A DNA stretch of 64,000 nt, taken from contig JAFFJZ010000007.1 in NCBI GenBank assembly GCA_018340375.1, positions 24,464,001 through 24,528,000 of the forward strand, read 5' to 3'. Positions 23,392 to 64,000 of the stretch are shown piece after piece (position 1 is the stretch's first letter; each line of letters starts with the position of its first letter). The stretch is from Gonatopus flavifemur. Taxonomy: Eukaryota > Arthropoda > Insecta > Hymenoptera > Dryinidae. A program made the translations under genes and the position numbers. The notes below the pieces were generated by a model. That model had not been told where the DNA came from. It searched no databases and saw only the letters and a list, made by a program, of their open reading frames with translations.

Positions 23392-26300
23392 TATATGTGG
23401 GAATGCGGCACTCGCCATTTAAATTACAAAAACGCTAATACTCGATTGTCATCCAGCTCTATAGATGAGGATCTTAAAAAGTACATGTAATTCCAAATGA
23501 CTTTGTAACGTCCCCAATCTCAAGTTAACCTTCCGTCAATTCGTACTCGTGTTAATAACTGAACTCATTATTCAAATTTTTGAATTTAATATACAATCTT
23601 CTCAATATTCCATTTTGATTTCTCCCCAGTGTTCAATTTTTCCCAGAAAATGAAGGGAAAACAAATAATCATATAAAAAGATTATTCGATATGAGAAAAA
23701 CTAAGTACACGACATGTTTTGAAATTGTTTTTGTATCACAAAATCAATCTTGTATGTTTCAATTACGATACCATCCCCTTTACATTATTTCCATCATAAG
23801 CCATCTATCAAACGAGACCTGTTCTCGTGTATAAAATAAGTCTGTGATGAAAATTCAGTTTTCGCTTCCCGTCATACAAGGAAAAAAAGGCATAGGAACC
23901 AGCCACCCGTCAAATAGGTTCGTTGAACTATTACCTTGTTATATAAAATGACTGCACACTCATTGTGAATGAAACGATTCACTTCAACACATACGTCCAT
24001 TGAAAATTCAACCACGATTAATGATACGCGTATATTCACACGGTGACTCAAAAACTGAAAAACGCAATGAGGGAAACGATTGTAATCACGATAGAAATGA
24101 GAAACAATTGTGCATGTGTTTTTTTTCACAGTTAAACTTTAGCGCGTTTATCGCGATAATTGGAAAGTTATTTGCATCGAGGGGAATCTAAAGTCTCGAA
24201 ATCACTCCAATACTCTGGGAAATGATTGTACAAACAATTTACTGAAAGGTTTGTTTTTTGAATGAAATTATGATGAATATATATTTTGTAACACGCAGTA
24301 TGCCGTATTTTTGTTTCTCGAAATTTCTAATAAAAAAACAGTAGAATGCATCACAGTGAACGCTCGTCTCATTTAGTAAAATTTCCAGCGATTTTCTCAG
24401 ACGTCATTATTGATGGATTATATCCTACACTAAGGTATATACACGTTGTTGTCCATTAATCACCACTTCCTGTCACTAATAGCTTTGATACATCGAATAA
24501 AGTATCATTTCCCGACTCTATCTTCACCCACTGATAATACATGATCACGTATGCAGTGCATACGTGTACGTCAGTACATGCATATGTATATACGTACAAA
24601 ATCAGTTCTGTATATCTCAGTATGCATTCTTCACCTGTTTCTCTTTGGATATGATTCTATGTTGGAGTATGTCGACATTTCTCTGAATTGTAAATCGAAG
24701 TTCATCACTGCATCAACCCAATTAATCGATTATATACACGCAAAAATTGCAGTCTCGTAAATTGTATGTAATCAAAAACTGTTGAAAGCAAATAATTTGC
24801 GTCGACCCGTTTAACGAACGTGTAAAGGAAAATATTACCGATAAATAAATGATATATCGTCTTCATGAATTTTACGATTTTTTACCTAAGAAAATATACA
24901 TGAATTCATTTGAACATAAAAAAATGCTGAATTTACTGAAATTCTATGTAATTTTGTGCACTTATTGTTAGATGAATATGTCATGAAATCAATATTGTAA
25001 TTTCCCATTCATTGATGGGACGTCATATCTGAAATTTCCTATTAGACGTATGAAAAAGGGAAATGTGATAATCATGTTATATCAACATTAACTGGTTAAC
25101 AGAGTATTCTTTGCATTATCTGGAACAAAATCAAGTTTTCAAGCGTTTCAAAATTAATTCACTGAACTAATGTAAGGATGTATAACGTTTTATGCGCTGA
25201 ATTTTCGATTAAGATAAGAAATACCATTCAAATAAATTCGGAAATGTAGAAACCATTTGAAATGACTAAGTTGTATTAATTAGGAATATCATGCTCCGTA
25301 TTTCAACAATACGATAGACCTTGGTGTACGCTACGACTTAAATAGATATATCTGATGAAGTTAAGAAAAATAGTGCAGGACATCCGTTTCCTTTGACGCA
25401 GGAGAACAGAGTACAACAAAATAATACCGATATTCGTTTTATCACAACAGCCGACGAGAGAAGGAAGTTTTTCGAAACTTATGTGAATTGAATAGAATGT
25501 TAATGCTCATTGAATTAACAGAATCATCATAATTAAGAACCGAGCTTTCTGTTGATTTTATTGATAATACGAAAGCAAGTGTTGAAAAAACCTTTCTCGT
25601 TGATTTTTCAATTAAAAATCCATGAGCATGGAAGAAGGTGAACTATAATCATTATCAATCTCAATTGTATGCTGCGAACATTGTATATACCTTATAAATT
25701 GATGCTGATTACACGCTCTAGACTAGAGAAAAAAAATCTCTTTCGTATTTCAAATAAGTTCGTTCATAGTCATGAAAATTGTGTCGTACATAATTTCTTG
25801 TAATTTGTTGTATTTTTTTTCTTTTTGAGGTCATTAAATTAAAAAAAAAAAGAAAAAAAAACAAGGACGTTGATGTTCACGTATTCATTTTATGGCACAT
25901 CAAAGATGTCAACACGCCTCCGTGTGGAATCAGCTTATTTGTGTGAATTAATGATTAATGCCATTCAATTTAATATTCTTATCTGTTGCATACAATATAC
26001 TGTCACGATATTCATTAGATGCTTTAATAATATAATGAATGCAGTGTAGTACAGTAGAGTTTGATAAAAATGGAATGTCGCGTTAAATGCTAATGACCCA
26101 GATGTCCAATTTCAACGGAATTTCCACTGCTGTGACAATCCGTTTCCATTTCGATCCTCACGTTGTTCATCATCGCGTGAATTATGGAAATGGGATTGAT
26201 GGAAAGGGATATTTCTAAACGGAAGCTTGATAATCAGAATTCAATTATAAATCAATTTGTGCAAGAATCATGTCTATTCACTGATTTGATTATTATCATT

Positions 26301-28537
26301 CTTGCTTTACATTTCTAAATAAGAATCATCGCATTATTTTTGACACCATTGAATCGTTTTCCTGTTACGATATGTCGGATATCAAATCGACAATGATCAT
26401 CGAATATTAAACTTTATCACCCCCTTCTATTCATGAACGATATTCGTTTATCGTTATTTGTTTTAACATCAATTCATATTTCAAATTCAGATTGAGGTTG
26501 AACGATAGCCTATAATATTCATTATACGTCATCGTTATACCGCTTGTTATTAAAGTGGATACACTCCGTCACGTACATGCACGTCATCCACGAAATATAT
26601 TAGCTACCCTACTTTTTTTCTATTCCGTTCAAGCTGGAACATTCTTGCACATTTTTTTACCGTTCTTATGAATATATGTTATATTGTATGAGCTACATCT
26701 GAGAGAGAATATCAGTTCCCTACGAAATAATTGATCAAGAATCAATAAATAAAGGTTTTTTTGAGGGTAGTTGATCGAGGATTGAGAATGAACAGACAAG
26801 TCGAAATCTTCGAAAAAACACTTAATAGATGTCTGGGAAGTTTTCTGAATGTTTCGCTAGCTGATGAAACTAACAGCCATAAAGCTGGCAGCCGATTGTT
26901 GTAACTTCTGATCAAACGTTGTCGAGGCTTTGTTCACCTCAAAAACCGATTAAATAGCATCCCAGTAAACCTTCCAGTTTCATCTTGAGATTCTTCAAAT
27001 TTGTCACCATAATCGAATAAGATGAAATAAGAGCGATCGAATAAGATGAAATAATTAATTTCCATCCAGGCATTTCGCTTCATTCGCATTAATACTCGAG
27101 TGATTTTATGCTTCTATCTGTAGCAGCGCCTGTGTAGTTATGAAATTGCATTTCTCGCAACCATAGAAAGGGATGTATATTTATTTAATCCATTCTCCCA
27201 AGCTTTTCAATTTGTTAACAAGCAAATCGATAAATCGCTTCGTTAAACTTTCCGTATCGAGCTGATCAAACTTTCTCAACTTCCCTTCGAATTTTAAATA
27301 ACACCCGGATGATATGTTTAAAATATCAGTAAAATTTTCAACTTCTCTTCAAGTTAATTCATTAAACTTCACGTCCCGTAAACTTGAAAACAATTGTGGA
27401 GACTTTAGGTTCTCGAAATTATTTACTAGAGTTCATTATATCTTAACCATACGAAAAGGTGTTGATTATTGTTCGTCAAGGATTTAATAACTTTGTTAAG
27501 GATGTTAGAGTGACTTCAGATGACTTTTGATGATTCATATTCGTCATTATAATTCTCGTTACAGACATTTTTACTTTATAAATTACATTGAACGTTCTCA
27601 TAATGTATCAATCCAATGCGCTCTTACGAATAAGGATACCGTATTGCAGAATAGTTTGATCTATGGATTCAACATCGATTAGTTTCACAATAGCAGCAAC
27701 GAGCAAAGGCTTATTCATTACTCGTCCTCGATTCATTCATCGATACAAAGAGAATTCCTAGCCGTATGATTATTGTGCGGTGAATAATGCATCAATATGA
27801 TCTTCGTTAACTTGAATCTTTATAAAACTTGAATCTTATATGGAGCGAAAAAGTATCGAAAAAGAGCGAAACGTTGTGCAATATTGGAAAGTTTCAACAA
27901 ACAATAATATAATGAGATGTTGTCGATAATATTAATATTCATAAAAATTTCTTCTTATGTTTCAGATTAAAATTATGTGCGAACAGAGGCGAACCTAATC
28001 GATCTTCCACAATTTTGGGAGCCATCTGAAGGAATATTCAAACACCGAAAATTTCCAACGCTTTATGTAAATAGATATATATTCACTCGCAAGAAGAGTC
28101 TCGATGATTACACTCCTCTTGGGTTTAATCTTCAACTGGTACCTGCTAACATTTCATCGAGCCTGAACGATACATACTGAAAAATTTAAAAGTTCAGGGT
28201 ACTATACAACAAAAGTCACAAAGTATTCGCACAAATGAATACAATTTCAGTGCAAAAAACGAAGAATCAATATCAATGAAATTCAGAATATCATTAGACA
28301 AAAATTGAAATTTCATTGAAGTATATAGGTATAGGATTTGATATAATCAATTTTGAATAACAATATATTTGTTATTTTTCTTGCCTGAAACACAAATTGC
28401 ATTTCATCAGACTCAAAAAAGATATAGGAACAACAAAGAACAAATTTTAGTTTGCATATTTTGATATCATTTATTATTTTTGGAATATCAATTATGAAAC
28501 TTTGATAGTCAATGGATAACAGAAGTTTTCTACATCC
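23392..28537. other. AT-rich stretch, no gene recognised
   Basis: No exon, transposon end or repeat array is clear. A short direct repeat (TCGAATAAGATGAAATAA, about 27016 and 27042) and a partial copy of the GCTAGCAGCC-type repeat (26859-26935) are present. If the 7.25-7.86 kb exon belongs to Gprk2, this is intron. Confidence 0.45.
26859..26935. repeat. Partial copy of the GCTAGCAGCC-type repeat
   Basis: GCTGATGAAACTAACAGCC and GCTGGCAGCCGATTGTTGTAAC resemble the ends of the elements at 36899 and 37266. Only one side is seen. Confidence 0.45.
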
Positions 28538-28984
28538 GAAGAAGAAGAAGAAGCAGCAGCATCAACAAAAGCAACAGTGTGATTTTAGAAGATTTTTTTA
28601 GGGCTTACTACATTTTACGATACAAGATTATTGAAATAATCAGCCAATCAAGGGATTAGGAGCAAAGTTTTCAGCAAAGCAATCGATACTTCGCACAAAA
28701 CGAAAGTTGAAAGGTTTTCCGATTAGTCGTCGATAGCAGTTGTATCTAGAGGATCATCCCTGATCTTCGTGGTGCTTCAGGGCTGCAGATGGGAGCTGGC
28801 CTGCCGAGACCCGACAGGGTGGCCAACCCCGAGGAATCACATCGTCAACAGAAAGATTACAACCAACGATCAATCGCTTCCTTCACCTCCAACTTGATCT
28901 TCTTCATTTCGTTAGCCAATCTCCGCCCATTGAGAGACTTCTTTCACCTGATTCGGTCGCTAAAACTCGATCAAACTGGAATTG
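28538..28984 (+). other. Probable 5' UTR just upstream of the Gprk2 start
   Basis: Leads directly into the start codon. It opens with a GAA/GCA-rich microsatellite (28538-28580) and becomes less AT-rich after about 28780. Possible 3' splice acceptors lie in pyrimidine-rich sequence, best at about 28915 (TTCATTTCGTTAG). The transcript's exact start or splice point cannot be fixed from sequence alone. Confidence 0.5.
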
Positions 28985-59308
<30,324 letters not shown>

Positions 59309-59945
59309 TCGAGACTGAGCGCAGGTAGTTTCAATCAATCGACCTCGTCATCGTCGTTACAACGTCTGCTACGTGGTCGGCGATACGGAAGAAGGAGTTT
59401 CGAATTCGGTACGTGGGTGAAGTAATATCGAGCGATAAGTCTCGTAATCCCGTACTCGAGATCATCGCGCAACAACACTCAGGCTAAGGTCTAAGGAACC
59501 CTTAACCCCAACCAATTTGAAGCATTTCTGTAATAAGTATAAACTGGCGATTCTAAGAATCGTGCGTCCAGATACCTTTCTCAGGTTACAGTCGAAGACT
59601 GTTATCAAACATCGCAGGAACGATGCGGAAAACATCTTCAATTGCACGATCTCATCTTGACCATCAAAGTGTTTCACGGTAAGATACATTCTTTCATAAC
59701 ATTGAAATTCTGTAATTCATTCGATGAATAAATTACCTTACACAAGAAAGAGAAGGAGAAGGCGGAAAAACATAAGTAACGTGCACTGTACAAAAACTTC
59801 ACAGAAATCTTAATCGTATGCGTCTAGTAGTTTGGAAGTTATTCTAAAGGTCATTAAAATTATTTTATTATTATTATTATTATTATTATTTAGTTTGTAA
59901 ACAAATTGGAATTGTATTGAGAATGAATTTCGTATAAATAAAATA
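59309..59945 (+). other. Gprk2 3' UTR with candidate poly(A) signals
   Basis: Follows the TGA stop. AATAAA hexamers occur at 59727-59732 and 59937-59942; an ATT microsatellite (59865-59892) lies between them. Which signal is used cannot be told from sequence. Confidence 0.55.
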
Positions 59946-60860
59946 CGATTTCAAACAAATGAATCTTGCATAATCGAATCAAGAATCAAATTCACATTGC
60001 AATCACATCTTGTGAACAAAATCATGCGGTCAACATAGACGCGGTTACGACCTAGATAACAAAACGTGATATCCAAAACATATGCTGTGACATGCTGTTA
60101 CAACAGTTCACATATTTTTTCTGCATATATAACAACATTTCCACATTAATAATCAGTGCGTATCGTATGATAAAAGATATAGTAAATATGTACATGCCCT
60201 GTAAAAACATTCCGTTGAAAGCAATTTAGTTTGTACCCAAATACCTTCGAATTCGAACAAACGAGATTCCCTCTTGCCCATTCTCTCAAAATCAAGTAAA
60301 CTCAATCATTATAGAGTATAGAGAAATTTTTAAATTTCTTCCAACGGAATATTTATCGGTACGTTATTGTGGTACGTTTATACGTACAATTAAAAATGTT
60401 TTTCTTGTAATCGGAAAATGCGATAAGCGTTTGTGTTTCATTTTTCGGTTTGGTACGTGTATCGGACATACCGCCAATTAAGGAAATAACCAAATTTGAA
60501 CGAACGAGTTCCTAGTACTGCAACACGCACATTTTATTCACAAATTGTATCTACATTAATTTCTTTATTGTGTTCAATCAATAATTTAAGAACGAGTATA
60601 AATTATGAATCACAAGTGGAACAGAACTCATGGTTTCTTATTTTATAATCGAAAACTTTTGCAGATGAAACACACGGACAATTTGAACTGGAAAAATTTA
60701 TTTTTGTATTTTCAACTTGGTATGCGTGAAGATAGAACGCTACATCCATATATCGAATATCGTATCAATTGATGGTGAGTGACAAAAAAGCTAGCGAAAA
60801 ATTTGTATTCACTTACATCGCGTCGGAAATATTGAGCTGTTCACTGGAATAATTGTGAAC

Positions 60861-60888
60861 TCTCTGTCTCTCTCTCTCTCTCTCTCTT
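60861..60888. repeat. CT microsatellite
   Basis: A run of TC dinucleotides with one interruption (GTC). Confidence 0.9.
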
Positions 60889-61328
60889 TTGCCAAAATTA
60901 TATATATTGATAAATGAAAATAAGATTGTGACGGAAACTTACGAATTTGTTACTCAACATACAAAGAAATGCTTATAGATTAAAGTTATTATTATTTGAA
61001 GGAAAAATCTATCTTATTCCAAACGAATGAAGTAGCATTGTCTTCGAATCACAATTGTTGCAAATTAAATTTATTGACAAACAAAAGTATTCAGTTATTT
61101 CATCAAATGAAAGGTATTCTGGTTGTGAAAGACGTTTTCAAATTTCTAACAAATGATTTATGCCCAAGAATTCTGCATTTGGATAATTTAGAAAATTTAC
61201 GAAATCCTTTGGAACCACTGAAAAAAGTAGCCAGTACCATAAAATATTTGAATTCAAGATGATATTATTTATTTTCAAATACTGATTCAATCTCCCCGAT
61301 AAAATTTTGAATTATTGTAAATTTGTAT

Positions 61329-61442
61329 GACTTTGTCTAGAGACACGGGAAATTTCCATCGATATTATACCTATATTCATGATATATACAGGTATATGCA
61401 TTTTTCTTTAATGTAAATTTCCCATGTCTTTAGACAAAGCTA
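61329..61442. mobile_element. Short inverted-repeat element with 8-bp flank
   Basis: CTTTGTCTAGAGACACGGG and, on the complement, CTTTGTCTAAAGACATGGG, both followed by AAATTT. ATTTGTAT occurs at 61321-61328 and 61443-61450, an 8-bp direct repeat suggesting a hAT-type insertion. Confidence 0.65.
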
Positions 61443-64000
61443 ATTTGTATTCATCGCAGCACGTCAAAGCTGCTACTCAAATTGCACAATGCGCCATTAG
61501 GACGTTTATGGAATGTCTCAAAAAAACATTTTGCTGTGAGATTTCCAAGTTGATGACTTTCTGTGCGTTTCATAAGTTTTTCTTTTCACTTGTGGAAAAA
61601 TTATTGGAATTGCTTGTAATTTCACCATTTTCCAACAGATAAATAATTGTTCTTTCTTAAAAATGAGCCCAAAATTGCACTAAAAGGGGATAATAGCGTT
61701 GAGACGTTAGCTAAATCGTTTGTATAAAATTTCTTGGAAATATTGAAGTATTTTTCAAAAATTTTGCTAGCGGCTCTGCAATAAGAACTCCTTAATCGCT
61801 GGATGATCAACATCAAGTCCAAAAACTAGTCGATATGATTACTTGATCTCACAGAGGTATAACCCTTGGTTTAAAATATGTCATTAATCGATGAGAAAGA
61901 TTATGTTATTACATTGTGTTCTGATTAACACGATTTTATATCATTCATTCTTCTCTTTGATGAGATTTTATGGACTCTTCCCATTAGAACACCAAGAAAT
62001 TGAATATTTATCTGAATTTATATCTATGGATCCTAATTACAACATTTTTCTTAATGATTTTTTGATCATCCTACGTTTGATATTGGTTTGTGAATCGCCT
62101 ACTATGGTTTTTAAAAATCCCAGCATGGGCATGGGTGTGATAACGATAACAGCATTGGACATCTAAAACTTGTGATTTTCTGTGAAAGTCCTACAATCAA
62201 CGTAAATTATTAACATTCCTGCTTGAAAGAATGATCCTTTAAAATTTGTCATAGTAGATATTCTTTTCCTCATCACAAAGTAGTTAAGTATGTGATACCT
62301 TCTAAGGGAGAAATCCTCTCTGCGAATTGACGCAATTTTAAAGCATTTCAGAATCATGGCAAACTTTCTAGAGAGATTGAAAAACTCTTATTATTATACA
62401 GAGCAATTCATAGCAAATGACAAGAAGCCTGATGGGAAATTTTTCTTTGAACAAATTTTTTATCTTTGTTTTTTAATCTTCTAATTTAAGGAAAAACGGA
62501 GAGGAAGTCTGAAAAAATGAGAAAGATTTGCGAGAGTCAGAAAAAATTGTCTAGCGAGTACGCGATGAAGCAAAGTGTTTCAGAGATTTTCAGAAAAATA
62601 TTTTCTGTTGGTGTTATATATACCTAGAGAAAATCTTTGATTGTGATCAAACTCATAAAAACTATTCAAAAATATAATTACATACCTGCACATGACACTC
62701 ACCTGATATTCATTCTCCACACGGTTGATGTTGGGGTCAAAGTTTTGGTCTCTATGAATATCACCAGGCAGTTAAATGGTATAAACAAATGCTTCAAATG
62801 AATTCACTTCACTCCACTTTACACGCAGATTTTACAGTTGAAAAGCGGCGGTACCAGTATCTCTACATAATTTTCAAAATTCTTCATTATTCTTTGAAAC
62901 GTTTTCGGATCGTCCACATAGCTGGGCAAAAGTGTTCGAAGAATTTGATTCGAGTTTCAAGCTGTTTGTTCACAATGAAATGTGAGACTAGCCGTGATAA
63001 AAATCAAGTCAAACTATCAAACATAAACACGATTCAAAACTACGGTATGTTTACATCAGTGCCGTTGACCGTGACCCGCGCCATCAAAACTGAATTGGAG
63101 ATTGATTATAACCTTACATGTTATTAGAACTCAGAACTAGGAAAATATTTCAACTGCAAAGTTTTACGAATTCTTCTCTTTGATCCTCGTATCAAAAAAC
63201 ACTATTAAATGGAACTGCCAATAAGGAAAACTGAAAAAACGCTTTCAAAGTCCAACTGATACCGAATGATTCTTCCCTTTTTTCCTGCTAGATGGCGTAT
63301 AATTGAGTATTCGGATTCAATTTTTATTTATTTTAATACCATTTGTTGAATTCTACAACTATTCACAACTATTCGTGACGCAATTGATTATTTTGAACAA
63401 GCAATGATTACAAAACGTGTTTTATTCTCATTTGATCAATAGTAGTATACCTAAAATTTGCTTCTTGAAACATGAAAAACATTGCTGAATCAGTTTTTTT
63501 GTTTTATTTACAGTGAAAATATTTGTGACTATTGGAGAATTTATCTATCGTGGCAATGATTTGTAACCAGACGTTCTTCAGGAATATGTAAAATGTGTTT
63601 GAAGGTTGGATTCATTTTTATTATTTGATTTACATGTAACGTTATCTTTGACATGATAATTCACCATCAGAAATTTAATCCTATTCATATTTTCGTACAG
63701 TTGTTTTACTAACACAACCTGGTTCATTTATTTCAATCGTCAAATCTATATCCAAAGATTTTATTTTATATCACTGTAAACATTTATCTGTGTATCGTTA
63801 CATAATGTATTGCATCTGGGGTTATTTTGCCAAACGGACGATACGTTCCATGTTCAGATTTTATACAAAAGTTGATAACACCAATGATATGTATGGTGCT
63901 CGTATAAAGTTCTGTGTAATCTGTTCTGACAAGTCATGAAAAATTAACACACAACCACTTCATACACTTTTCAGGATACATAATAAAAAATCAATAATTC

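Larger units (their letters stand above)
59946..64000. other. Downstream flank, no gene recognised
   Basis: AT-rich sequence past the Gprk2 3' end. Apart from the microsatellite and the short inverted-repeat element I find nothing supported; the short reading frames lack domains, splice logic or recognisable family features. Confidence 0.5.

Noticed and set aside
61891..62166. 91-codon frame with a hydrophobic start
   Set aside because: The hydrophobic start could pass for a signal peptide, but the rest shows no family features and nothing nearby supports a gene.

Overview
The window is AT-rich nuclear DNA from an animal, almost certainly an insect. It holds one recognisable host gene, with introns, on the + strand, surrounded and interrupted by transposable-element debris. 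The gene is the insect G protein-coupled receptor kinase Gprk2 (GRK4/5/6 subfamily). Its catalytic loop reads RDCKPEN, which I recall as the insect Gprk2 form, and the window also carries an RTE-type LINE and a mariner element. A hymenopteran is possible but I cannot prove the order from this sequence.

Layout. 1-7 kb: a 166-bp hAT-type MITE, a 5'-truncated RTE-type retrotransposon (- strand), an inverted pair of minisatellites, a TTAA-flanked MITE, a second hAT-type MITE and a low-grade dispersed repeat. 7.25-7.86 kb: a less AT-rich block ending in a good splice donor, a candidate promoter plus non-coding first exon. 7.9-13.4 kb: no gene seen. 13.4-20.9 kb: two oppositely oriented arrays of a ~210-bp repeat, each split by transposon insertions, followed by three foldback MITEs; one insertion carries a tRNA-like Pol III promoter. 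22.1-23.4 kb: a full-length but inactivated mariner. 28.5-59.3 kb: Gprk2, with eight coding exons totalling 1,776 nt (591 residues). Intron 1 alone is 16 kb. 59.3-64 kb: the 3' UTR and featureless flank.

The eight Gprk2 exons join in phase at GT-AG junctions and rebuild, in order, the N-terminal receptor-contact helix, the basic lipid-binding patch, the RGS-homology domain, the kinase domain with all catalytic residues, the AGC C-tail and a basic membrane-targeting C-terminus.

The most unusual content is a family of snapback MITEs with termini CAC...GTG. They are flanked by a 2-bp direct duplication whose sequence varies (TA, TT, CA or TG). At least a dozen copies occur, several nested inside one another. 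In two nests, removing the inner element with one copy of the dinucleotide restores the arm of the outer element, so the boundaries can be fixed from the sequence alone.
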